Shown one piece after another: positions 58,823 to 64,000 of a stretch of 64,000 nucleotides of DNA. Every line of letters starts with the position of its first letter. The stretch's first letter is position 1. A program made the position numbers and the translations under genes. The notes beneath the pieces were generated by a model that was not told where the DNA came from, searched no databases, and saw only the letters and a program-made list of their open reading frames with translations. The stretch is taken from positions 1 through 64,000 of the IMG/VR virus record IMGVR_UViG_3300015373_000003; one strand, written 5' to 3'. This DNA comes from a virus.

Positions 58823-59053
58823 TTACTCCTTTACCTTGATATCTACATCTTGGTCAGCGCTGCAAATATCTTCAAACTGACCAATGCTGTTGGATGCCTG
58901 CCATTTAACTGTGTCTTCCCGATTCGGATCATCTGTCTGATCGGGAATTACTTCAACGCGATCTACTTCGAAATAATCATCCCCTCCTGCAAATCGCAGG
59001 TGGAGTTCATCCCCCACCTTAATGTCCCTGGCCTTGATCGTTTTATCGGCCAT
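58823..59053 (-). CDS. Small unknown protein
   Basis: 76 residues. TIKARDIKVGDELHLRFAGGDDYFEV resembles Hint-like or small beta-barrel starts but lacks catalytic Cys/His. Acidic end. No firm assignment. Confidence 0.55.
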   Translation of the reverse strand: MADKTIKARDIKVGDELHLRFAGGDDYFEVDRVEVIPDQTDDPNREDTVKWQASNSIGQFEDICSADQDVDIKVKE

Positions 59054-59301
59054 TAAATTAGCTCCAATTCCTTCGCTTTATCTGTGCTTTCGTATGCAAT
59101 TTCTGTCTTGCCTACCCTCCTGACTAGACCCATATCGATAAGACTCCTAACAATAAATAACGCCGCAATGGTTGTCTTTGGCAATACAGACCGAGATTCC
59201 TCTTGAGGAAACACAAACCGATCCAGCTTCACCGGCTCGCCCTTGGTCACAAGGAACCTCAAACATGCCTGCTGCCGCTCATTCAGATCTGTTTTTAGCA
59301 T
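59053..59301 (-). CDS. Winged-helix-like small protein
   Basis: 82 residues. LNERQQACLRFLVTKGEPV, TTIAALFIVRSLIDMGLV and GKTEIAYESTDKA suggest a winged helix with two helices and a hairpin. Could bind DNA. Overlaps both neighbours. Confidence 0.5.
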   Translation of the reverse strand: MLKTDLNERQQACLRFLVTKGEPVKLDRFVFPQEESRSVLPKTTIAALFIVRSLIDMGLVRRVGKTEIAYESTDKAKELELI

Positions 59302-59479
59302 TTAGCTCTAAGTAATAACCTAAATCGCGCATTCGAGCTTGAAGCTCATGCCAACGATCAATCTCAAGAAATTTTTGAGCAGGATTTTCTACGGCTACTC
59401 GTCTTGCAGCTATATATTCATCAAAAGCGATATGTGCTCGCTCCGCTGAATTAACTAAGAGTTCCTGATTCTCACTCAT
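59279..59479 (-). CDS. Small helical unknown protein
   Basis: 66 residues, mostly one or two amphipathic helices (AHIAFDEYIAARRVAVENPA). Overlaps the previous gene start by 23 bases. No family recognised. Confidence 0.55.
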   Translation of the reverse strand: MSENQELLVNSAERAHIAFDEYIAARRVAVENPAQKFLEIDRWHELQARMRDLGYYLELNAKNRSE

Positions 59480-59739
59480 GGCTGCGTCAGTGCTGGCCGT
59501 GCGCTAAGACGTAGATCCTCATCAAGTCCGCCGCCTGGGATAACGTCACCGCGCTCCATCGGCATTATATAACCAAATTCTAAGTGCATGCCTAACTTCT
59601 CAGCCGTTTCAATCATACGTTCATAGACTTCAGTGAATTCAGCAAGATCTTCATCATCGACACTGACAGCCGCACTGAAGTTTAATTGCACTCGGAACGG
59701 TACACGAGTTTCTATTTGGTTATTAAGATCAGGTTCCAT
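59476..59739 (-). CDS. Small unknown protein
   Basis: 87 residues: strand (FRVQLNFSAAVSVDDEDLAE), helix (VYERMIETAEKLGMHLEFGY), Pro-rich end. ATGA overlap downstream. No family recognised. Confidence 0.55.
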   Translation of the reverse strand: MEPDLNNQIETRVPFRVQLNFSAAVSVDDEDLAEFTEVYERMIETAEKLGMHLEFGYIMPMERGDVIPGGGLDEDLRLSARPALTQP

Positions 59740-59763
59740 CAGACACCAGGCATTTTCTTTTCT

Positions 59764-60249
59764 TTAGCCGTCTTCTCCCCCGGAATCGTCTTTTGCTTCG
59801 CCGCTATTTTCTCGGCTCGATCCGTTCTTTGGTTGTGCTTCTTCTTCGCTTGCCGTTCGTGGAAGGATAATTTGCGGAGCTTCCTCCCCTTGCGCCTCTT
59901 GCTCAATTGGCACCTCAAATTCCTGCTCGCGGGCTAAGATCGCTTGAATTGAATAAATCTTGGTGAGAATGGTGCCGTCACCGTTCGGCTTCTCGACGCG
60001 GCGGATGGTTTGATCATTAGTTCCACCCTGACACCAGACAACGTGCTCGCCCGGAACAGTCTCAAGCGTCATCTCACCGCCGAATAAAGGAAACTGGATC
60101 TGTGGCTGAGCATCAACCGGGCTGCTGGCGGGATCAACAAATTCGCGGGTCTGAAGGAAACGCTCTGCCATCTCGACCATGCGAAAGGTAATGGCAGTGA
60201 CTCTGCGAGTCTTGATTTCCTTTTGTGGCATTCCTGCTTCGTCTGACAT
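59764..60249 (-). CDS. Unknown protein with acidic tail
   Basis: 161 residues. Residues 15-110 are compact beta-type (VTAITFRMVEMAERF, MTLETVPGEHVVWCQGGTND), then a Glu/Gln/Ser-rich disordered tail. A small tudor/KOW-like fold is possible. No firm assignment. Confidence 0.55.
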   Translation of the reverse strand: MSDEAGMPQKEIKTRRVTAITFRMVEMAERFLQTREFVDPASSPVDAQPQIQFPLFGGEMTLETVPGEHVVWCQGGTNDQTIRRVEKPNGDGTILTKIYSIQAILAREQEFEVPIEQEAQGEEAPQIILPRTASEEEAQPKNGSSRENSGEAKDDSGGEDG

Positions 60250-60255
60250 ATCTAC

Positions 60256-60447
60256 CTAACCTATTAGCTTTTTATTCTGAACGATGGTGATGTTCTCCCT
60301 CTTGATGGCTTGTTCGATCCAATCTTTCGTATTCCTCCTAAGCTCGCCCTCAAAGACTAGAACTAATTCGTGCCCATTGCCTTGAGTGATACGCGGGATA
60401 CGTTCTATCTCGGTTATTTTACAAATAATCTTGTGTTCTAGAGGCAT
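60256..60447 (-). CDS. Small unknown protein, first of leftward run
   Basis: 63 residues from the ATG at 60447 with GGGGGG 5 bases upstream. Basic; beta-type KIICKITEIERIPRITQ then a helix. Directly behind the leftward promoter of the 60.5 kb divergent region. Confidence 0.55.
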   Translation of the reverse strand: MPLEHKIICKITEIERIPRITQGNGHELVLVFEGELRRNTKDWIEQAIKRENITIVQNKKLIG

Positions 60448-60458
60448 GTCCACCCCCC

Positions 60459-60487
60459 TTGACAGCTTGCCGCTATCACAGTAGCAT
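60459..60487 (+). promoter_or_regulatory. Rightward promoter, TTGACA-N17-TAGCAT
   Basis: Perfect -35 TTGACA (60459-60464), exactly 17 bases, TAGCAT (60482-60487). It precedes the rightward 60.5-64 kb run; the first ribosome site is at 60506. Good sigma70-type match. Confidence 0.7.
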
Positions 60488-60507
60488 ACGGGGACTAGTC
60501 CATCAAG
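60475..60507 (-). promoter_or_regulatory. Leftward promoter/operator with shared element and palindrome
   Basis: Read leftward: CTTGATGGACTAGTC, N15, GATAGCGGC, with TGTGAT as -10 and TGGACT as -35, matching the copy at 31933-31966. The centre GGACTAGTCC (60492-60501) is a perfect 10-base palindrome lying just past the -10 of the rightward promoter. One protein could repress both directions. Confidence 0.5.
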
Positions 60508-60516
60508 GGAGGTTCG

Positions 60517-60678
60517 ATGAAGAGGATTCTGCTGGTAGTGGCCTGTTTCTACATGGGGAGGCTATGGGAACGGGCGATTTGGAACGTGCAAATGGACAAG
60601 CTCAAGGCCGATCTGGCGGCTGACGCTGAGCAGGACGAAAACGAAGCTGTCATCACGCAGCCGATCAGCTTGAATTAA
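60517..60678 (+). CDS. 53-residue small protein with N-terminal helix
   Basis: ATG behind AGGGAGG. MKRILLVVACFYMGRLWERA forms a short hydrophobic start, then a helical acidic part (KADLAADAEQDENEA). Possibly a membrane-anchored small regulator. First gene of the rightward run. Confidence 0.6.
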   Translation: MKRILLVVACFYMGRLWERAIWNVQMDKLKADLAADAEQDENEAVITQPISLN

Positions 60679-60709
60679 TGGAAGGGTGGATAGTTCTAGG
60701 GATATGCCT

Positions 60710-61480
60710 ATGGATATCAAACAAAATGGTGCGATGGATTGGGCTACGGCTGAAGGAATAGCCAAATATGCCGTCCGTGAACTTCAAGCGCTTCAGAAAG
60801 AGAAGGAGCTAGCCACGCTCCTACAGATTTTATCTATTCTGAAGCCGAAGATAGTTGTAGAAATCGGCCTGCATCGGGGCGGAACGATGTGGGCTTGGAT
60901 GCAAGCTTGCCCACAAGGGTCTTTATTTATTGGTATAGATGATCCCGGTGCTCCCGGTGGCGCATTTGATGTTCATGTTGCTACACAGCTAGAGATTTTT
61001 GCAGTTAATCGTAGCCAAGAATTTAGGATGCTGGTTGGTGATTCTCATTCAGCGGCTATGCTGGTTGCTTTGACAAATCAATTACAGGGGCACCAGATCG
61101 ACTTTCTTTTTATCGACGGCGATCACAGCTATCCCGGTGTCACCCGAGACTGGATGATGTACGGTCCACTGTCTCGGTTTGTTGCATTTCATGACATTCT
61201 TGATGTGCAATCTCAGGCAATGGGCGATATGGGCGTACATAAATTGTGGCGACAGCTTCGTACAACCAAACAAGCCTTTGAAATTTGTGAAGACTTGCAC
61301 CTGCCAGAGCCATTAACTGAAACTGTTCCTTATGCGGGTATAGGATGCGTTGTCCCTGAAGGTAAATTTGTACCTGAATTTACTATCAAGGACAGTTGCA
61401 TGGAGTGTTTCACGCTAGCTAGTTGCATAATCAAAGGTAGCTGTCGGCAGTATCACAGGCCAGATCACGAACCGGTATAG
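60710..61480 (+). CDS. SAM-dependent methyltransferase-like protein
   Basis: About 257 residues. Motif I VVEIGLHRGGTMWAWM near 50 and the DFLFIDGDHSYPGVTRDW block near 138 match the Methyltransf_24/cephalosporin-hydroxylase-like class I fold, which acts mostly on sugars or small molecules. A C-terminal Cys group (CMECF, ASCII, GSCRQY) may bind metal. Start taken at the ATG at 60710 (AGGG upstream); a GTG at 60686 is possible. Substrate unknown. Confidence 0.7.
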   Translation: MDIKQNGAMDWATAEGIAKYAVRELQALQKEKELATLLQILSILKPKIVVEIGLHRGGTMWAWMQACPQGSLFIGIDDPGAPGGAFDVHVATQLEIFAVNRSQEFRMLVGDSHSAAMLVALTNQLQGHQIDFLFIDGDHSYPGVTRDWMMYGPLSRFVAFHDILDVQSQAMGDMGVHKLWRQLRTTKQAFEICEDLHLPEPLTETVPYAGIGCVVPEGKFVPEFTIKDSCMECFTLASCIIKGSCRQYHRPDHEPV

Positions 61481-61487
61481 GAGGGAT

Positions 61488-61868
61488 ATGCAAGAGATAA
61501 TTAAATGTAGGGCTGGAATCTCAGAAGATTGCCTTGACGGCCATCTATTTTATGAAGATGAAGAACTTCTGAGTGACGATGCCACCTGGGATGGCGATAC
61601 GATCATCTGTGATGCCTGCCATCTGGCGGCAATGCCATTTAGTAGCTCAGGAGCGATGCTCAATCATGAATTTAATGACGCAATCAGGATTTACAGGGAG
61701 AACCTTGAATTCGCTATGAACCATCCTCACCCGGCAGAGCTAGTCAAGCTTTCTCAAGAAACAGCAGACTTGGCTCTTGAAGGTACTCCGCGCCATCGCT
61801 CTGCGCTCGCCTGTAAGGAAATAGCTCTGCGCGAGATTGAAAGGAGAAAGATCAGTGGAAGAAAATAA
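61488..61868 (+). CDS. Small protein with zinc-type Cys pairs
   Basis: 126 residues after AGGAGGGAT-ATG. KCRAGISEDCLDG and IICDACHLAAM could form a zinc site; the rest is helical (HPAELVKLSQETADLALEG). No family recognised. Confidence 0.6.
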   Translation: MQEIIKCRAGISEDCLDGHLFYEDEELLSDDATWDGDTIICDACHLAAMPFSSSGAMLNHEFNDAIRIYRENLEFAMNHPHPAELVKLSQETADLALEGTPRHRSALACKEIALREIERRKISGRK

Positions 61869-62064
61869 TGAATCTCTGATTCGTGAGCTAGACGAATCGG
61901 TAAATACGGTCCAGAACTGTGAAAAGAAGCTGAAAAAGTCCCGCGATGACCGCGATGAAGTGATTAAAAGAATGGTCAATGCCGGATTTACCTACAGAAA
62001 GATCGCTGTACGGGCCGGTGTCTCGCCCACGCACGTAGGAGATGTGGTGAATGGACAAAATTAG
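61855..62064 (+). CDS. Small HTH protein
   Basis: 69 residues from a GTG at 61855 (GGAG 8 bases upstream). A coiled coil (NTVQNCEKKLKKSRDDRDEV) then FTYRKIAVRAGVSPTHVGDVV, a helix-turn-helix. Likely DNA-binding regulator. Confidence 0.65.
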   Translation: MEENNESLIRELDESVNTVQNCEKKLKKSRDDRDEVIKRMVNAGFTYRKIAVRAGVSPTHVGDVVNGQN

Positions 62065-62275
62065 GCCACTTACCAAGATCAAGCCGGGGCACTGGCAGAC
62101 CAAAAACGGTGAATATGAATTCAAAGAGGGTCGTGGCAAGCGCTGGTTTGTCTATGGGCTTGGCGGGACGGTTGGCTTTCCTGAGACAGCTATCACGCCT
62201 GTTGGTCATCGATCCTTAGAAACGGCCATCATTTTTATGGAAAAGTACGTACTGCCCTATGAGGATGAGAAATAA
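62051..62275 (+). CDS. Small unknown protein
   Basis: 74 residues, basic. KPGHWQTKNGEYEFKEGRGKRW then FVYGLGGTVGFP. Overlaps both neighbours. No family recognised. Confidence 0.55.
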   Translation: MDKIRPLTKIKPGHWQTKNGEYEFKEGRGKRWFVYGLGGTVGFPETAITPVGHRSLETAIIFMEKYVLPYEDEK

Positions 62276-62472
62276 TGGGATATTCAGTTAAAGCTATTTA
62301 CGATGAAGGCCAGAATCAAGCTATCGAGACTTTCCACTCTGGAATTTTCTCTGCGGTGGGCGATGTTCACGATAAGCTCGTGGGCTTACCTGAGAAAATA
62401 GTGATCGAGCAGGTTGAATGGGAAACATGGTCTGCCATGAACCCAAGGGAGCGCACCAGTGACCGTACTTGA
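62275..62472 (+). CDS. Small unknown protein
   Basis: 65 residues, mixed alpha/beta (SVKAIYDEGQNQAIETFHSG). Shares its first base with the upstream stop (TAATG). No family recognised. Confidence 0.55.
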   Translation: MGYSVKAIYDEGQNQAIETFHSGIFSAVGDVHDKLVGLPEKIVIEQVEWETWSAMNPRERTSDRT

Positions 62473-62794
62473 GTATGTAAATAAGGAACGCAGGGAGCGT
62501 AAGAAAAAGCCGCTCAAAAAGGGTCGGCTGCTCCGTTTATCGGCCCGGCGCATGGCCAAAAAGTTAAATAGGACGCATGTTCTGAAGCATGATGCTGTGA
62601 TCCATGTCAATAAGAAATTCTGGTGGGCCGGTGAGGTACTTGGCGATGGCCAGAAAAGCTCTAAGCAAATCGTAGAAGAATGGATGGCAAGTCGCGCACA
62701 CTACGACATAATCATGTCTGACAAAGCTAGGCGATTAGGCGCAGCGCACGTAGGCAAGTATTGGGTAGCTCACCTGGGCCGGATTGGGCCGTGA
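62459..62794 (+). CDS. CAP/SCP-domain-like protein
   Basis: 111 residues. VLEYVNKERRERKKKPLKKG opens like a YkwD-type CAP domain; WWAGEVLGDGQKSSKQIVEEW, MASRAHYDIIMSDKARRLG and KYWVAHLG follow in order (GEN, W-x-SxxHxxI, G, W). Usual CAP His in the first helix is less clear. CAP proteins are mostly exported; no signal is seen here. Starts at GTG. Confidence 0.6.
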   Translation: MTVLEYVNKERRERKKKPLKKGRLLRLSARRMAKKLNRTHVLKHDAVIHVNKKFWWAGEVLGDGQKSSKQIVEEWMASRAHYDIIMSDKARRLGAAHVGKYWVAHLGRIGP

Positions 62795-62868
62795 CTTACG
62801 CAATTACGGTAATAATAGCATTAATTTTACTAGCAATTATGTGTCGAATCTATTGGGGACGGTGGTAA
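62791..62868 (+). CDS. 25-residue transmembrane peptide
   Basis: GTG start overlaps the CAP gene stop (GTGA) and the TAA overlaps the next ATG (TAATG). The product TYAITVIIALILLAIMC plus RIYWGRW is one helix with a basic end. Exact two-sided overlap supports a real gene. Confidence 0.5.
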   Translation: MTYAITVIIALILLAIMCRIYWGRW

Positions 62869-63065
62869 TGACAAGCAAATGGAGAATATTAGCTAACGCA
62901 CTAGCGTATGGAGCATTTCTAGTTGCTGTTTGGTATCTCGTCGGGGCAATTTTTGGAGATGTTCAAAGCGCAAAGACATATTTCTACACGGGCGCAGCCG
63001 CAGCAACAGGATTCTACGTAGGCGGATCTATTTGGGGGCCAATTTATGCCAGCAGAACCTATTGA
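62868..63065 (+). CDS. Small two-helix membrane protein
   Basis: 65 residues: helices about 8-29 (LANALAYGAFLVAVWYLVGA) and 38-58 (YFYTGAAAATGFYVGGSIWG). Holin-like shape but no lysin gene beside it. Coupled to the tiny peptide gene upstream. Confidence 0.55.
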   Translation: MTSKWRILANALAYGAFLVAVWYLVGAIFGDVQSAKTYFYTGAAAATGFYVGGSIWGPIYASRTY

Positions 63066-63327
63066 TCTAGCAAAGCAGAAGCAAATAGTTAAAAAAGAGA
63101 TGATCGCGCTGGTAGAGCACTTCATGTATACCCGCGCGGGACTCCACCTACTTGCTGATGAAGCATTCGAAGACTGGCAAGATGAGCGCTACCAGGGAGC
63201 CGAGCAATGTCCGAATTGCCGCGACTGGTTCCAAAAAGGCGTTCGTAACAAAGGCAAGCGTTGTTTAGTTAATCATGCCGAAGGTGCCTGCTGCCATTAT
63301 CACGATATTAGAGTGGAGGCAAACTGA
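63046..63327 (+). CDS. Small Cys-rich protein
   Basis: 93 residues; EQCPNCRDW, KRCLVNH and GACCHYH suggest a zinc site after a helical N-terminus. No family recognised. Confidence 0.55.
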   Translation: MPAEPIDLAKQKQIVKKEMIALVEHFMYTRAGLHLLADEAFEDWQDERYQGAEQCPNCRDWFQKGVRNKGKRCLVNHAEGACCHYHDIRVEAN

Positions 63328-63524
63328 TGGCCGACGTACAAATCTATGTCAACGCCGAATTTGATGAAGAAGGCGAAGAAAAGTATTGGGATCTACCATT
63401 CCGCGAGCAAAGCCGTCTAGACGACGCAATCAAAGCTCACGTTAAAGGGTTTGTTGCTGATCTGGATATGTCAACTGAAGAAATAGAAGGATTTAACGTC
63501 GATTTTAACGTGGAGGTGAGTTAA
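63327..63524 (+). CDS. Small acidic unknown protein
   Basis: 65 residues, alternating strands and one helix (VQIYVNAEFDEEGEEKYWD). Starts at ATG overlapping the upstream stop (TGATG). No family recognised. Confidence 0.55.
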   Translation: MADVQIYVNAEFDEEGEEKYWDLPFREQSRLDDAIKAHVKGFVADLDMSTEEIEGFNVDFNVEVS

Positions 63525-63724
63525 TGCCAGCATTCGAGGTGCATTTTGCGGATAGTTCTACGCTGAAATCACAATATATTGAAATACAGAAATCTATCCT
63601 CATTATGGCCGAGAACTCAATCGAAGCGATCACCTTGGCCAGCGGCAAAGAAGAGATACGCAAATTCTACCGGCGCTATGACGGTGAGCTAGTTGCTAGC
63701 GCTCACCCCTATATACCAGACTGA
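63524..63724 (+). CDS. Small unknown protein
   Basis: 66 residues, similar size to both neighbours. MAENSIEAITLASGKEEIRK resembles phage-coded small acetyl- or nucleotide-free fold modules. No family recognised. TAATG overlap with the upstream gene. Confidence 0.5.
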   Translation: MPAFEVHFADSSTLKSQYIEIQKSILIMAENSIEAITLASGKEEIRKFYRRYDGELVASAHPYIPD

Positions 63725-63736
63725 TTAGGATAATAA

Positions 63737-63919
63737 ATGAAGCTAGAAGCATTAATTTGTGTCGAGGTACCTGATCAGGTCGCCGATGCGATGCTGGCCG
63801 AACGCAAAAGCATCCGATCCTCCTATCAGGTCGTATTTAAAGACGAAAACGACGATCAATACTCATATCGGGTCGAATTCAGGATGCCCTGGAAGAAAAT
63901 CGATGCGGTGGAACAATAA
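63737..63919 (+). CDS. Small unknown protein
   Basis: 60 residues, beta-rich (LEALICVEVPDQVADAML, YQVVFKDENDDQYSYRVEF). No family recognised. Confidence 0.5.
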   Translation: MKLEALICVEVPDQVADAMLAERKSIRSSYQVVFKDENDDQYSYRVEFRMPWKKIDAVEQ

Positions 63920-64000
63920 CAATAAAATATTCGTAGACCCTGAGACATACGATGTAGATCAGATCATTACTTATCATTCGCCTTATCGTTCACCAGAAGA
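63903..64000 (+). CDS. Partial gene at right edge
   Basis: ATG at 63903 with GGAAG 7 bases upstream; the frame (MRWNNNNKIFVDPETYDVD) is open to the window end. Overlaps the previous gene by 17 bases. Too short to assign. Confidence 0.4.
   Translation, partial: MRWNNNNKIFVDPETYDVDQIITYHSPYRSPE

Overview
The window is a stretch of a large double-stranded DNA tailed phage with siphovirus-type tail genes (a 2484-codon tape measure gene, a lambda E-like capsid protein and a Dit-like distal tail protein). Genes are tightly packed, mostly overlap by 1-8 bases (ATGA, TAATG, TGATG), and often start with TTG behind a strong Shine-Dalgarno. Both ends cut through open genes, so this is an internal fragment or an opened circle. 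No integrase, excisionase, rRNA, tRNA, IS element or CRISPR array was seen. The exported collagen-like protein at 29.8-30.3 kb carries ITGKSVKNSSLTGKDIKN-type repeats, which I know mainly from Thermoleophilia/Solirubrobacterales (Actinomycetota). A host in that group is therefore the best guess, but it is inference.

Layout. 1-10.7 kb (leftward): holin candidate, M15 peptidase endolysin, Ig-like and fibre proteins, portal-MuF fusion, large and small terminase. 10.7-28.7 kb (leftward): DNA metabolism, with a RuvC-like resolvase, Cas4-like nuclease, RecA-like ATPase, NlpC/P60-type hydrolase, DnaE polymerase, Nmad1-type protein, AT-hook protein, candidate ssDNA-binding protein, primase, NADAR and SLOG proteins, DnaB-like helicase and an HTH regulator. 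28.7-32.1 kb: structured noncoding DNA, RNase H, the collagen-like protein and an SF2 helicase. 32.1-34.6 kb: a cassette of small single-pass membrane proteins. 34.6-55.0 kb (leftward): tail and head genes, read right to left as protease, scaffold, decoration protein, capsid, connectors, major tail protein, G/GT chaperones, tape measure, distal tail and collar fibre. 55.1-60.4 kb: one rightward HTH gene in a switch-like region and a leftward run with a LuxR-type HTH, a Spo11/topoisomerase VI-A-like TOPRIM protein, a release-factor-like protein and many small unknowns. 60.5-64 kb (rightward): methyltransferase, CAP-domain protein and small unknowns.

How it fits together. The DNA-metabolism block supplies a nearly complete replisome and a recombination set. 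The split between terminase/portal (5-10 kb) and protease/capsid (51-55 kb) is unusual. Candidate promoters share the core TATGATC(C/G)CG. Long hairpins separate transcription units, and their non-Watson-Crick positions become G-U pairs only in the RNA of the transcribed strand, which fits terminators. The most interesting items are the NADAR+SLOG pair, the tape measure protein with three predicted wall- or ester-hydrolysing domains, the stand-alone Spo11-like protein overlapping a release-factor-like gene with an altered GGQ loop, a T TTT TTC frameshift site for the tail chaperones, and several tiny coupled membrane-peptide genes of 24-40 codons.
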